Assembly: GCA_001898645.1 (NCBI GenBank)
Contig: MKUQ01000022.1
Span: forward strand, 114,443-164,610
Length of the DNA: 50,168 nucleotides
Direction: 5' to 3'
From: Burkholderiales bacterium 70-64
Lineage (GTDB): Bacteria > Pseudomonadota > Gammaproteobacteria > Burkholderiales > Burkholderiaceae_E
Positions 32,236 to 43,957 of this stretch are shown here, in pieces. A model generated the notes under the pieces. The model was given only the letters and a program-made list of their open reading frames with translations. It had not been told where the DNA came from and did not search any database. Within the stretch, counting starts at the first letter, position 1. Each line of letters opens with the position of its first letter. Position numbers and translations under genes: made by a program.

Positions 32236-34161
32236 ATGCCTGCCCTCGTCCCCCACCCCCCGATCGAGTTCGATGCCGGCGGCGCGCCGCTGAGCACGCT
32301 GTACGGCGACGTCTTCCGCAGCCGCAGCGGCGCCTGGGCGGAGGCGCGCGAGGTGTTCGTCGAGGGCTGCGAGCTGGCGCGGCGCTGGGGCGAGCGCACC
32401 GGGCGGCCGGCCTCCTTCACCGTGCTCGAGCTGGGCTTCGGCCTGGGCGTGAACTTCCTCGCCACGCTGCAGGCCTGGCGCGAGAGCGCGCCGCCCGGCC
32501 TGCGGCTGCACTACGTATCGATCGAGGCGCACCCGCTGTCCGCGGCCGACCTGCGCCATGCCCTCGGGGTGCTGGAGGCGCCGCCCGCCGATGCCGGGCA
32601 GCTGGCGGCGCAGTGGCCGCGACCGCTGCCCGGGTTGCACCGCCTGGCATTCGTGGACGGCGCGGTGACCCTCACGCTGTGCCTGGGCGAGGCCCAGGCG
32701 CTGCTGCCGCGGCTGCGGCTGGGCGCGGATGCCTTCTTCCTCGACGGCTTCGCGCCGGCGCGCAACCCGGCGATGTGGCAGCCCCCCTTGATGCGCGCGC
32801 TCGCCCGCCTGGCACGGCCCGAGGCCACGCTGGCCACCTGGTCGGCCGCCGGGGCGGTGCGCGATGCGCTGGCCGAAGCCGGCTTCGCCGTCGAGCGCCT
32901 CGCCGGGCACGGAGGGAAGCGCCACCGGCTGCGTGCCCGCTACGCGCCGCGCTGGCGCAGCTTCGAGCCGCCGGCGCCACCCCCGTCGCGGCCCTCGCGC
33001 AGCGCGCTCGTGGTCGGCGCCGGGCTGGCGGGGGCCGCGGTGGCCGCGGGCTTCGCACGGCGCGGCTGGCAGGTCACCGTGCTGGAGGCGGGCAAGACGG
33101 TTGCCAGCGGCGGCTCGGCGCAGCCGCTGTGCGCCGACCACCTGCACCTGTCGTCGGACGACAACGTGCTGGCGCGCCTCACGCGCGCCGCCCTCGCCTT
33201 CGCCGCGCGCGACGGCTCGCGCAGCGGCTCCCCGATCGGCAAGCTCGCGGTCGACCGCGACGAGGCGAACACGGCGCGGCGGCGCGCGATGATCGAGCGG
33301 CTCGGCTTTCCGGAGGGCTTCGTGCGCCACGTGTCGGCGCAGGAAGCGGGGGAGATCGCCGGCATCGCCGTGCCGCACGCGGCGCTGTGGCTGCCGGATT
33401 GTGATGCATGCGATCCGCGCGCCGCGATCGGGGCCTGGCTCGAGCACCCTGCGATCGAGTTGCGCACCGCCTCGCAGGTGCACGCGCTGCGCCGCGACGA
33501 CGGCCACTGGAGCGCGCTCGATGCCGGCGGCGCGCCGCTGGCGCATGCAGCCGTGGCAGTGCTGGCCAATGCCGGCGATGCGGTGCGGCTGGGCGGCCTG
33601 CGCTCGTTTCCGATCCGCGCCATGCGCGGCCAGAGCACCTGGCTGGCGCGCGAGTGCGTCGGCCCCCTGCGCACGTCGCTGAGCGGAGGCGCCTGGGCGG
33701 TGCCGGCCGGCGAGCGCATCCTCATCGGGGCGAGCTTCGACGACGACGCCCGCATGATCCTGTCGCGCGCGGCCGACCTGGGCAACCTCGACCGGCTCGC
33801 GCGCATGATCGGCGGCGACCCGCAGCGCTGGATCGCGCACGCGCGCTTCGCCTCGCTCGGCCTGCGCGTGGCCACCACCGACCGGCTGCCGGCGATCGGC
33901 GAGCTGCCCGACGAGGCCGCGGTGGCCGCGAACGCCGAGGCGCTGGCGCGCAACGAGCGCATCGCGCTGCCGCGCGCCGACGGCCTGTACGGCGCCTTCG
34001 CGTTCGGCTCGCGCGGGCTGCTGTGGGCCTCGCTCGCCGGCGCGCTGCTGCCGGCGATGGCCGAGGGCGAACCGATGCCGCTGGAGGCCGACCTGCTGCG
34101 CACCATCGATCCGGCGCGCTTCGTGCGCCGCCGGCTGCGGCAACGAGATGGAAGGACCTGA
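32236..34161 (+). CDS. mnmC: Bifunctional tRNA mnm5s2U biosynthesis protein MnmC
   Basis: 641 residues; two fused enzymes that finish the wobble uridine-34 modification of certain tRNAs. Residues 1-240 are the SAM-dependent methyltransferase MnmC2 (PIEFDAGGAPLSTLYGDVF, LELGFGLGVNFLATL as SAM site, DAFFLDGFAPARNP). Residues about 255-640 are the FAD oxidoreductase MnmC1, starting at VVGAGLAGAAVAAG and with FRSFPIRAMRGQ-type and FGSRGLLWASLAG segments near the C-terminus. The length is typical. The first ATG starts the family N-terminus exactly. The 20-base gap to ybiT carries a small hairpin. Confidence 0.95.
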   Translation: MPALVPHPPIEFDAGGAPLSTLYGDVFRSRSGAWAEAREVFVEGCELARRWGERTGRPASFTVLELGFGLGVNFLATLQAWRESAPPGLRLHYVSIEAHPLSAADLRHALGVLEAPPADAGQLAAQWPRPLPGLHRLAFVDGAVTLTLCLGEAQALLPRLRLGADAFFLDGFAPARNPAMWQPPLMRALARLARPEATLATWSAAGAVRDALAEAGFAVERLAGHGGKRHRLRARYAPRWRSFEPPAPPPSRPSRSALVVGAGLAGAAVAAGFARRGWQVTVLEAGKTVASGGSAQPLCADHLHLSSDDNVLARLTRAALAFAARDGSRSGSPIGKLAVDRDEANTARRRAMIERLGFPEGFVRHVSAQEAGEIAGIAVPHAALWLPDCDACDPRAAIGAWLEHPAIELRTASQVHALRRDDGHWSALDAGGAPLAHAAVAVLANAGDAVRLGGLRSFPIRAMRGQSTWLARECVGPLRTSLSGGAWAVPAGERILIGASFDDDARMILSRAADLGNLDRLARMIGGDPQRWIAHARFASLGLRVATTDRLPAIGELPDEAAVAANAEALARNERIALPRADGLYGAFAFGSRGLLWASLAGALLPAMAEGEPMPLEADLLRTIDPARFVRRRLRQRDGRT

Positions 34162-34166
34162 ACGAG

Positions 34167-34181
34167 GCGCCCGGCGGGGCG

Positions 34182-34182
<1 letters not shown>
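34167..34182. terminator. Hairpin between mnmC and ybiT
   Basis: GCGCCC (34167-34172) and GGGCGC (34177-34182) form a 6-bp stem with a GGCG loop between convergent genes. No U-tract on either side; at this GC content a short GC stem could arise by chance. Confidence 0.4.
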
Positions 34183-35801
<1,619 letters not shown>

Positions 35802-35822
35802 TGCGATCGGCGCCGGCGGCGC

Positions 35823-38800
35823 TCAGGCGATCCAGACGCGCGCGTTGCGGTACAGGCGCATCCAGGGCGAATCTTCCCCCAGCGAGGGGTCGCGCCAGCT
35901 CATCTGGACGCTGCGGAACACCCGCTCGGGGTGCGGCATGAGGATGGTGGCGCGGCCATCGGCGCTGGTGAAGCCGGTGAGCCCGCCGGGCGATCCGTTG
36001 GGGTTGGCCGGATAGGCCTCGGCCACGCTGCCGTCGTTCTCCGCGAAGCGCAGCACCGCGGCGGCGCGCCCCTGCTGCGCGGGCGTGTCGAAGGCGGCGC
36101 GGCCCTCGCCGTGGGCCACCGCGATCGGCATGCGGCTGCCCGCCATGCCCGCGAACAGGATGGACGCCGAGGGCAGCACCTCGACCATGGCCAGGCGCGC
36201 CTCGTACTGCTCCGAGAGGTTGCGCAGGAAGCGCGGCCAGTGCTCGGCGCCGGGGATGATGGCCTTGAGCTGCGACATCATCTGGCAGCCGTTGCACACG
36301 CCCAGGCTGAAGGTGTCGGCGCGCGAGAAGAACAGCGCGAACTGCTCGGCCATCGCGGCGTTGAACAGGATCGATCTCGCCCAGCCGCTGCCGGCGCCCA
36401 GCACGTCGCCGTAGGAGAAGCCGCCGCAGGCCACCAGGCCGCGGAAGTCGGCCAGGCGGTGCCGGCCCTCGAAGAGATCGGTCATGTGCACGTCGAAGGC
36501 ATCGAAGCCGGCGCGATCGAAGGCCGCCGCCATCTCGGTCTGGCTGTTGACGCCCTGCTCGCGCAGGATCGCCACGCGCGGGCGCGCGCCGCGCGCGATG
36601 TACGGCGCCGCCACGTCCTCGGCCGGATCGAAGCCCAGCTCCAGGTGCAGGCCGGGGTCGTCGTCGCGCCCGATGCGCTCGAACTCCTGCGCCGCGCACT
36701 CGGGGTTGTCGCGCAGCGCGGCGATGCGGTGGCTGGTCTCGCTCCAGATGCGCTGCAAGGCGGCGCGCGGGGCCGAGTACACGCAGCGCGCATCGCGGTA
36801 GAAGGCGATCGCGTCGGCCGGCTGCGGCGCGCCGATCACGTGCGAGCACTTCGACAGGCCCGCCTCGCGCAGCACGCCGAGCACTGCGTCGCGATCGGCC
36901 GCGCGCACCTGCACCACCGCGCCGAGCTCCTCGTTGAACAGCGCCTTCAGGGTCAGCTCCTCGCGCTGCACCGAGACCTGCTCGGGGCGGATCTTGTAGT
37001 CGCCCCAGTCGGCCGCGTGAGGGTCGATGGTGAGCAGGTCGAGGTTGACCGCCACGCCGCAGCGCCCGGCGAAGGCCATCTCGCACACCGTGGCGAACAG
37101 CCCGCCGTCGGAGCGGTCGTGATAGGCGAGCAGCCGGCCTTCGCCGTTCAGGCGCTGAATGGCCGCGACGAAGCGCACCAGCAGCGCCGCGTCGTCGAGG
37201 TCGGGCGCCTCGTTGCCGACCTGGCGCGTCACCTGCGCGAGCGCCGAGGCGCCCAGGCGCTGGCGCCCCTGGCCGAGGTCGACGAGGATCAGCACCGAGT
37301 CGACGCCGCGCGCGAGCTGCGGCGTGAGCGTGCGCCGCACATCGCTCACCGGCGCGAACGCGGTGACCACCAGCGAAACCGGCGCGCTCACCGACTTCTC
37401 ACGTCCGCCCGCGGCCGGCTCGCCCGGCACCGCCTCGCGCCAGACGGTGCGCATCGACAGGGAATCCTTGCCGACCGGGATCGACACGCCGATCTGCCGG
37501 CACAGCCCGGCCGCGGCTTCGACCGCGTCGAACAGGTCGGCATCGTCGTGCGCCGTGCCGCAGGCGGCCATCCAGTTGGCCGAGAGCTTGATGTCTTCGA
37601 TCGACCCGATGGGCGCGGCCGCGAGATTGGTCACCGCCTCGGCGATCGCCATGCGCGAGGCCGCGCGCGGATCGATCACCGCCAGCGGGGTGCGCTCGCC
37701 CATCGCCAGCGCCTCGCCGCGGTAGCCCTGGTAGTCGGACAGGCCCACCGCGCAATCGGCCACCGGCACCTGCCACGGCCCGACCATCTGGTCGCGCGCG
37801 CACAGCCCGCCCACCGTGCGGTCGCCGATGGTGACCAGGAACGCCTTGCTCGCCACCGCCGGCAGGCGCAGCACGCGCTCGGCGGCCTCCTGCAGCGCCA
37901 GCCCCGCGATGTCGAGCGCCGGCAGGGCGCGCGCACGCCGGCGCGCTTCGCGGAGCATGCGCGGCGGCTTGCCGAGCAGCACCTCCATCGGCATGTCGAC
38001 CGCGCACACCTCCCCGCCCTTCGCGTCGGCGCCCTCGACCACCAGCTGGGGGGCGTCCGACACGGTGCCGACCACCGCATAGGGGCAGCGTTCGCGCCGG
38101 CACACGTAGTCGAAGAGGGCGAGCGCCTCCGGCGCGATCGCGAGCACGTAGCGCTCCTGCGATTCGTTGCACCAGATCTCGGCCGGCGACAGGCCCGAGG
38201 CTTCCAGCGGCACCTTGGCCAGGTCGAAGCGCGCGCCGCGTCCGGCGCCGTGCACCAGCTCCGGGAAGGCGTTGGACAGGCCGCCCGCGCCCACGTCGTG
38301 GACCGAGAGGATGGGGTTGTCCTCGCGCATCGCCCAGCAGCGATCGAGCACTTCCTGGGCGCGCCGCTGCATCTCGGGGTTGCCGCGCTGCACCGAGTCG
38401 AAGTCGAGCTGCGCGGTGTTGGTGCCCGCGCCCATGCTCGAGGCCGCGCCGCCGCCCAGGCCGATGCGCATGCCCGGGCCGCCGAGCTGCACCAGCAGCG
38501 TGCCCGCCGGCAGATCGAGCTTGGCGGTATGCGCGGCATCGACCATGCCGACGCCGCCGGCGATCATGATCGGCTTGTGGTAGCCGTACACGGTGCCCGC
38601 GACGTTCTGCTCGTAGGTGCGGAAGTAGCCGAGCAGGTTGGGCCGGCCGAACTCGTTGTTGAACGCCGCCCCGCCGATCGGCCCCTCGATCATGATCTGC
38701 AGCGGCGTGGCGATGCGCTCCGGCACGCCATAGGGGGCGGCAGTTGCCTGCGCGGCGGACGGCGCGGTCACGTCGTACGCGTTCTCCCACGGCTGCTCGA

Positions 38801-39869
38801 AGCCGTCGATGCGCAGGTTCGACACGGTGAAGCCGGTCAGGCCGAACTTCGGACGCGCGCCGCGCCCGGTGGCGCCCTCGTCGCGAATCTCGCCGCCGGC
38901 GCCGGTGGCCGCGCCCGGAAACGGCGAGATGGCGGTGGGATGGTTGTGCGTCTCGACCTTGAGCAGCGCGTGCGTGAGCCGCTCGTGGGCGCGGAAGTGC
39001 CCGTTCTGCGCGAGCACCGGGTGGAAGCGCAGCGCCGGCCCGCCCTCGAGGATGGCCGCGTTGTCGGCATAGGCGACAATGGTGCCGCGCGGGTGGGCGG
39101 CATGCGTGCTGCGGATCATGCCGAACAGCGTTTCCTCGCGCGGCGCGCCGTCGAGGGTCCAGCGGGCGTTGAAGATCTTGTGCCGGCAGTGCTCGGAGTT
39201 GGCCTGCGCGAACATCATCAGCTCGACGTCGGTCGGATCGCGTCCGGCGCGCACGAAGGCCTCGAGCAGGTAGTCGATCTCGTCGGCCGACAGCGCCAGA
39301 CCGAGCTCGGCGTCGGCCCGCACCAGCGCGGCGCGCCCGTCGCGGCCGACCGGCACGTGCTGCATCGGCTTGCCGGGCAGCGCCGCGAAGATCGCCGCGG
39401 GATCGGGGGGCTCGAGCAGCGCCGTCTCGGTCATCCGGTCGTGCAGCGCAGCAGCCATGGCCGCCAGCTCGGGGGGCGCGAAGCGCGCCCGCCCGGTGAG
39501 CCCGGCCAGCACCCCGGCGCGCGCCTGGATGCGGTACTCGATGCCGCGCTCGATGCGGCGCACGCCGGCCATGCCGCAGTTGCGTGCGATGTCGGTGGCC
39601 TTGCTCGCCCACGGCGAGACGGTGCCCAGCCTGGGCACCACCCATACTCCCTGCCCTTCGGGCGTGCGCGCCTCGGGCTCGGCCTCGAGCAGCGCCGCGA
39701 GGCGCGCGCGCGCGTCGGGCGTGAGCGGCTCGTCGCTCCATGCCAGGTAGACGAGGTGCGCCTGCAGCCCGCCGGCGCGCGCGTCGATGCGGCGCAGCTG
39801 CTCGAGCAGGCGTGCGAGGCGGAAATCGGACAGGGCGCGCTGTCCGGCAAGCATCAGGTAGGCGGGCAT
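35823..39869 (-). CDS. purL: Phosphoribosylformylglycinamidine synthase
   Basis: Fourth step of purine synthesis, converting FGAR and glutamine to FGAM. 1348 residues in a single chain, the proteobacterial large form. Order: N-terminal PurS-like domain (1-150), linker with [14 protein letters not shown], first PurM-like half ([20 protein letters not shown]), second half ([13 protein letters not shown]), and glutamine amidotransferase from about 1090 with the nucleophile Cys1192 ([10 protein letters not shown]) and HGEGRAAF. The ATG at 39869 begins at the expected MPAYLMLAG. The complementary strand has a 1323-residue open frame, a by-product of GC-rich codons. Confidence 0.96.
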   Translation of the reverse strand: MPAYLMLAGQRALSDFRLARLLEQLRRIDARAGGLQAHLVYLAWSDEPLTPDARARLAALLEAEPEARTPEGQGVWVVPRLGTVSPWASKATDIARNCGMAGVRRIERGIEYRIQARAGVLAGLTGRARFAPPELAAMAAALHDRMTETALLEPPDPAAIFAALPGKPMQHVPVGRDGRAALVRADAELGLALSADEIDYLLEAFVRAGRDPTDVELMMFAQANSEHCRHKIFNARWTLDGAPREETLFGMIRSTHAAHPRGTIVAYADNAAILEGGPALRFHPVLAQNGHFRAHERLTHALLKVETHNHPTAISPFPGAATGAGGEIRDEGATGRGARPKFGLTGFTVSNLRIDGFEQPWENAYDVTAPSAAQATAAPYGVPERIATPLQIMIEGPIGGAAFNNEFGRPNLLGYFRTYEQNVAGTVYGYHKPIMIAGGVGMVDAAHTAKLDLPAGTLLVQLGGPGMRIGLGGGAASSMGAGTNTAQLDFDSVQRGNPEMQRRAQEVLDRCWAMREDNPILSVHDVGAGGLSNAFPELVHGAGRGARFDLAKVPLEASGLSPAEIWCNESQERYVLAIAPEALALFDYVCRRERCPYAVVGTVSDAPQLVVEGADAKGGEVCAVDMPMEVLLGKPPRMLREARRRARALPALDIAGLALQEAAERVLRLPAVASKAFLVTIGDRTVGGLCARDQMVGPWQVPVADCAVGLSDYQGYRGEALAMGERTPLAVIDPRAASRMAIAEAVTNLAAAPIGSIEDIKLSANWMAACGTAHDDADLFDAVEAAAGLCRQIGVSIPVGKDSLSMRTVWREAVPGEPAAGGREKSVSAPVSLVVTAFAPVSDVRRTLTPQLARGVDSVLILVDLGQGRQRLGASALAQVTRQVGNEAPDLDDAALLVRFVAAIQRLNGEGRLLAYHDRSDGGLFATVCEMAFAGRCGVAVNLDLLTIDPHAADWGDYKIRPEQVSVQREELTLKALFNEELGAVVQVRAADRDAVLGVLREAGLSKCSHVIGAPQPADAIAFYRDARCVYSAPRAALQRIWSETSHRIAALRDNPECAAQEFERIGRDDDPGLHLELGFDPAEDVAAPYIARGARPRVAILREQGVNSQTEMAAAFDRAGFDAFDVHMTDLFEGRHRLADFRGLVACGGFSYGDVLGAGSGWARSILFNAAMAEQFALFFSRADTFSLGVCNGCQMMSQLKAIIPGAEHWPRFLRNLSEQYEARLAMVEVLPSASILFAGMAGSRMPIAVAHGEGRAAFDTPAQQGRAAAVLRFAENDGSVAEAYPANPNGSPGGLTGFTSADGRATILMPHPERVFRSVQMSWRDPSLGEDSPWMRLYRNARVWIA

Positions 39870-39895
39870 ACGGGGAAGGCTCGGAAGAACCTGCC

Positions 39896-39901
39896 ATTAT
39901 A
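39896..39901 (-). promoter_or_regulatory. Candidate -10 box of purL
   Basis: TATAAT on the minus strand, 26 bases upstream of the purL ATG and in an otherwise GC-rich gap. No recognisable -35 sequence stands 16-18 bases further up. Confidence 0.4.
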
Positions 39902-39995
39902 GGGACCGCGCCCGCCGCGCCCGGGCTCCGCACGCAGCGGGATGGCCCGGGCCGTGCGCTCGACGCCTGCATTGCCTGACATTATCGTAGCGCCG

Positions 39996-41615
39996 ATGAA
40001 CGAACTGCTGACCGCCGCCTCGATCCGCCGCCTCGAAGCCGCCGCCCTCGCCGCGCTGCCGGGCGGCATCCTGATGGCGCGCGCGGCCGAAGCGGTGGCC
40101 GAGGCCACCGCCCGCCTCGCGCGCACCCTCGAGCCGGGGCGGCCGGTGCTGGCCCTGGTCGGGCCCGGCAACAACGGCGGCGACGCCCTGCTGGCCGCAC
40201 TGCGCCTGCGCGAGCGCGGCTATGCCTGCCGCGCCATCGCCCTGCGCCCGGCGGGCGCCTCGCACGGCGACGCCGGCGAGGCGTGGCGCGCGGCGCGCAC
40301 CGCAGGCCTGCGCATCGACGGCGTCGAGGCGCTGCGCGAGGCGCTCGAGGCGGCGCCGATCGCCATCGACGGGCTGTTCGGCATCGGGCTCGACCGTGCC
40401 CTCGACGGACCCGCGGCGGCCCTGTGCGGCGCGCTGCGCGAGGCACGGGTGCCGGTGGTCGCGGTCGACGTGCCCAGCGGCATCGATGCCGATACCGGCG
40501 CGATCGTCGGCGGACCGGGCGCGGCGGCGGTGCGCGCCGTCTGCACGGTCACCATGATCGCCGACAAGCCCGGCCTGCACACCGGCGCCGCGCTCGATCA
40601 CGCCGGCACGGTGCAGGTGGCCGGGCTGGGGCTGGAAGCGCAGCGGGCCGCGCTGGTCGACGAGGAGATGCTCGCCCACCGGCAGGCGCTCACCGGCGAG
40701 CACGCGCTCCTCCACGAGCGGACGCCCGCCGGCGGCCGGGCACCCGGTGCCGGCCCGGGGCTCGCCGCCGGCCGCCTGTTCGGCGCGGCACAGGCCGCGG
40801 CTGCGCTGCCCCGGCGCGCGCGCGACAGCCACAAGGGCAGCTACGGCGCGGTGCTCGCCTATGGCGGCGACACCGGCACGCGCGGCGCAGTGCTGCTGGC
40901 CGCGCGCGGCGCGCAGGCGCTGGGCGCGGGCAAGGTCTTCGTCGCCACGCCGGCCGGCGAGCTGTTCGATCCGGGGCAGCCGCAGCTGATGACGGCCGAT
41001 GGCGATGCGCCCTTCGATCGCTTCGACGTGGTGGTGATCGGTTGCGGCCTGGGCACCTCGGCGCGCGCGCACGCCCGGCTGGCTGCGGCGCTCGCGCAGG
41101 CGCGCGCGCTGGTGCTCGACGCCGATGCGCTGAACCTGATGGCCGCGGACGCCACGCTGGCGACAGCGGGCGTGGCCGGCCTCCGCGAGGGGCATGGCGC
41201 GCGCCGCGTGGTCATGACCCCGCATCCGCTCGAGGCTGCAAGGTTGCTCGGCTGCGATGCGACGCACATCCAGGCCGATCGCCGCGGCGCGGCGCTCGAG
41301 TTGGCGCGCCGCTTCGGCGCGGTGGCCCTGCTCAAGGGAGCAGGCAGCATCGTGGCGACGCCGGAGGGCGCATGGGCCGTCGTCGATGCCGGCGGCCCGG
41401 CCCTGGCCACTGCAGGGACCGGTGACGTGCTCGCCGGCATGATCGGGGCGCGCCTCGCGCAGGGCGACGACGCGGCAGACGCCGCCTGTGTCGCGGCGTG
41501 GCTGCACGGCCGTGCGGCGACGATGTGGGAAGCCGCGCGCGGGCACGCCGAGGGGCTGAGCGCAGCCGAGCTGCCCGCGCTGGCGCGCGAGGTGCTCGGG
41601 ACGCTGGCCGCGTGA
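39996..41615 (+). CDS. nnr: Bifunctional NAD(P)H-hydrate epimerase and dehydratase
   Basis: 539 residues repairing hydrated NAD(P)H. The N-terminal YjeF_N epimerase domain (about 1-215) has GNNGGDALLAALRLRERGY, NNGGD at 59-63, and DVPSGIDADTG. The C-terminal kinase-fold dehydratase (about 275-535) has HKGSYGAVLAYGG, MTPHPLEAARLLG and ATAGTGDVLAGMIG (GTGD at 474-477). The start at 39996 follows family length better than the first ATG of the frame, 18 codons upstream. Between the domains there is a Gly/Ala-rich linker. Confidence 0.94.
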   Translation: MNELLTAASIRRLEAAALAALPGGILMARAAEAVAEATARLARTLEPGRPVLALVGPGNNGGDALLAALRLRERGYACRAIALRPAGASHGDAGEAWRAARTAGLRIDGVEALREALEAAPIAIDGLFGIGLDRALDGPAAALCGALREARVPVVAVDVPSGIDADTGAIVGGPGAAAVRAVCTVTMIADKPGLHTGAALDHAGTVQVAGLGLEAQRAALVDEEMLAHRQALTGEHALLHERTPAGGRAPGAGPGLAAGRLFGAAQAAAALPRRARDSHKGSYGAVLAYGGDTGTRGAVLLAARGAQALGAGKVFVATPAGELFDPGQPQLMTADGDAPFDRFDVVVIGCGLGTSARAHARLAAALAQARALVLDADALNLMAADATLATAGVAGLREGHGARRVVMTPHPLEAARLLGCDATHIQADRRGAALELARRFGAVALLKGAGSIVATPEGAWAVVDAGGPALATAGTGDVLAGMIGARLAQGDDAADAACVAAWLHGRAATMWEAARGHAEGLSAAELPALAREVLGTLAA

Positions 41616-41658
41616 GCCGGACCGGGCGCAGCCGCCGCCGTTTCACCGGGAGTGAGTC

Positions 41659-43302
41659 ATGAGTCGCAGCCCATCGTGGTCGCGCGCCTGGGACGAAGTG
41701 GCCCGGCTCGCCGCCGCCTCGTCCGATGCCTCGATCGCGGCGCTGCTGCGCGACGAGGCGGATCGCCATCAGCGCCTCACGCTGGAGGCGGCCGGCGTGT
41801 ATCTCGACCTCACCCATCATCGCCTGCCGGGCGGCGCGCTCGACGCGCTGCTGGCGCTCGCCGATGCCGCGCAGGTGGGCGAGCGGCGCGCCGCGATGTT
41901 CTCCGGCGAGGCGGTCAACTTCACCGAGGAGCGTCCGGCGCTGCACGTCGCCCTGCGCGGCCCGGTGCCGGAGCTGTGCGACGGCGGAGCCATCGCCGCC
42001 GAGGTGCAGGGCACGCTGGCGCGCATGGCCGGGTTCGCCGGGGCGGTACGCGAGGGCCGGTGGCGCGGCGCCACCGGGCAGCCGATCCGCGACATCGTGC
42101 ACATCGGCATCGGCGGCTCGCACCTCGGGCCGCAGCTGGTGGTCGAGGCCCTGAGCGAGGCGGGCTCGCCGGTGCGCTGCCGCTTCCTCTCCAACGTCGA
42201 TCCGCGCGCCTTCGAGCGCGCCCTCCAAGGGCTGGAGCCGGCCGGCACGCTGGCGATCGTGGCATCGAAGTCGTGGCGCACCGACGAGACCGCCCGCAAC
42301 GCCTCGGCCGTGCGGCGCTGGTTCGCCGACGGCGGCATCGCCGGCACCGCCCTGCACGGCCACCTGGTCGGGGTCACCGCCAACACCGCGGCCGCGCTCG
42401 AATCGGGCCTGCCCGAGTCCTCGCTGTTCCCGTTCCACGACTGGGTGGGCGGGCGCTACTCGCTGTGGTCCGCGGTCGGCCTGCCCGCCATGATCGCGAT
42501 CGGCCCGCAGCGCTTTCGCCGCCTGCTCGCCGGCGCCCACGCGATGGACCGCCACTTCGTCGAGGCGCCGCCGGCGCGCAACGCACCGCTGCTGCTGGCG
42601 CTGGTGTCGCTGTGGAACTCGCTCGCGCTGGCCAGCGATACCGAGGCGGTGGTGGCCTACAGCGACGCGCTGCGCAGCCTCACCGCGTGGCTGCAGCAGT
42701 TGCAGATGGAAAGCAACGGCAAGCGCATCGACCGCGACGGCGAGCCGGTGCCGTGGCCCACCGCGCCGGTGATCTGGGGCGGCGCGGGCACCGACGGGCA
42801 GCACTCGTACTTCCAGGCGCTGCACCAGGGCACCGCCGCCCATCCGGTCGACTTCGTGGTGGCGCTGCCCGATGCCCGCGACCCCGAGCGGCGCGGCCGC
42901 GCGCTGGTGGCCAACGCGCTGGCGCAGCGCGAGGCGCTGCTGGTCGGCCGCGACGGCTCGCCCGCCACCGCCGATGCCCGCGCGGCCGGCGCCGATGCCC
43001 GCGGGCGCCGGCTGGCGGCGCACCGCGCCTGTCCGGGCAACCGGCCCTCGACGCTGCTGCTGCTGGAGCGGCTCGATCCCGAGCGCCTCGGCGCGCTGCT
43101 CGCGCTCTACGAGCACAAGACTGCCGTGCTCGGCTGGCTGTGGGACATCGACTCCTTCGACCAGTGGGGCGTCGAGCTGGGCAAGGTGCTGGCGGCCGAC
43201 ATCGAGCCGCTGCTCGACCCCGGGCAGCCCCTGCCCGACAGCCTGCCCGCCGCGCGGCGCGAGCTGCTCAGGCGGCTGCGCGCGGCGTGGCCGGCTCGAT
43301 GA
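41659..43302 (+). CDS. pgi: Glucose-6-phosphate isomerase
   Basis: 547 residues, the classic single-domain-pair form of the glycolytic enzyme. Family segments: GEAVNFTEERPALHVALRGP, HIGIGGSHLGPQLV, SKSWRTDETARNAS (usually SKTFTT.ET), FPFHDWVGGRYSLWSAVGLP with the catalytic Glu region altered to Asp/Arg in the usual way, and FDQWGVELGK near the C-terminus. GGGAGTGAG precedes the ATG. It follows nnr by 43 bases on the same strand. Its last 35 bases overlap the LolD-type ATPase gene on the other strand. Confidence 0.94.
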   Translation: MSRSPSWSRAWDEVARLAAASSDASIAALLRDEADRHQRLTLEAAGVYLDLTHHRLPGGALDALLALADAAQVGERRAAMFSGEAVNFTEERPALHVALRGPVPELCDGGAIAAEVQGTLARMAGFAGAVREGRWRGATGQPIRDIVHIGIGGSHLGPQLVVEALSEAGSPVRCRFLSNVDPRAFERALQGLEPAGTLAIVASKSWRTDETARNASAVRRWFADGGIAGTALHGHLVGVTANTAAALESGLPESSLFPFHDWVGGRYSLWSAVGLPAMIAIGPQRFRRLLAGAHAMDRHFVEAPPARNAPLLLALVSLWNSLALASDTEAVVAYSDALRSLTAWLQQLQMESNGKRIDRDGEPVPWPTAPVIWGGAGTDGQHSYFQALHQGTAAHPVDFVVALPDARDPERRGRALVANALAQREALLVGRDGSPATADARAAGADARGRRLAAHRACPGNRPSTLLLLERLDPERLGALLALYEHKTAVLGWLWDIDSFDQWGVELGKVLAADIEPLLDPGQPLPDSLPAARRELLRRLRAAWPAR

Positions 43303-43957
43303 GCCGCCCGCCATGCAGCGTCAGGCGCTGGCCGCAGCGCCCGGCGAGCTCACTGTCGTGGGTGACCAGCACCAGCGTCGCGCCCGCCTCGCGGTTGAGC
43401 TCGAACAGAAGCTCGATCACCCGCGTGCCGGTGGCCGCATCGAGGCTGCCGGTCGGCTCGTCGGCGAACAGCAGGCGCGGCGACGGGGCGAACGCGCGCG
43501 CCAGCGCCACCCGCTGCTGCTCGCCGCCGGAGAGCGTCTTCGGGTAGTGCCCGAGGCGGTCGCCCAGGCCGACGCGCTCGAGCAGCGCGCGTGCGCGCGC
43601 CGCGGCCTGCGGGGCGCCGGCCAGCTCGAGCGGCAGCATCACGTTCTCGAGCGCGGTCATCTGCGGCAGCAGCTGGAACGACTGGAACACGAAGCCGAGG
43701 TTGCGTGCACGCCAGGCCGCGCGCCCGTCCTCGTCGAGCGCGAACAGCGACTCGCCGAACACCGTCACGCTGCCCTCGCTGGGCAGGTCGAGGCCGGCCA
43801 GCAGCCCGAGCAGGGTCGACTTGCCCGAACCCGAGGCGCCGGCAATGGCCACCGTCTGCCCGGCCGGCACCGCGAACGAGAGGTCGTCCAGGATGCTCAG
43901 CCAGCCATCGGCGTCCCGCACGCGCTTGCTCAGATGCTCGACGATAATCGCGTCCAT
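43268..43957 (-). CDS. LolD/YbbA-type ABC transporter ATPase, no partner permease nearby
   Basis: 229 residues. Walker A GASGSGKST at 40-48, Q-loop Gln92, signature LSGGEQQ at 142-148, Walker B LLFADEPTGSLD with Asp166 and Glu167. The YbbA/LolD/MacB type works with an FtsX-like permease, which is absent on both sides; it normally follows directly, but here the gene runs into pgi. Divergent pairing with a tesA gene is the classic ybbA-tesA arrangement of proteobacteria. Its ATG and the tesA ATG overlap within one CATG. Confidence 0.9.
   Translation of the reverse strand: MDAIIVEHLSKRVRDADGWLSILDDLSFAVPAGQTVAIAGASGSGKSTLLGLLAGLDLPSEGSVTVFGESLFALDEDGRAAWRARNLGFVFQSFQLLPQMTALENVMLPLELAGAPQAAARARALLERVGLGDRLGHYPKTLSGGEQQRVALARAFAPSPRLLFADEPTGSLDAATGTRVIELLFELNREAGATLVLVTHDSELAGRCGQRLTLHGGRLIEPATPRAAA

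Noticed and set aside
35931-39902. Rightward open frame of 1323 codons opposite purL
   Set aside because: Antisense of purL with the biased composition expected from GC-rich third positions; no domain recognisable.
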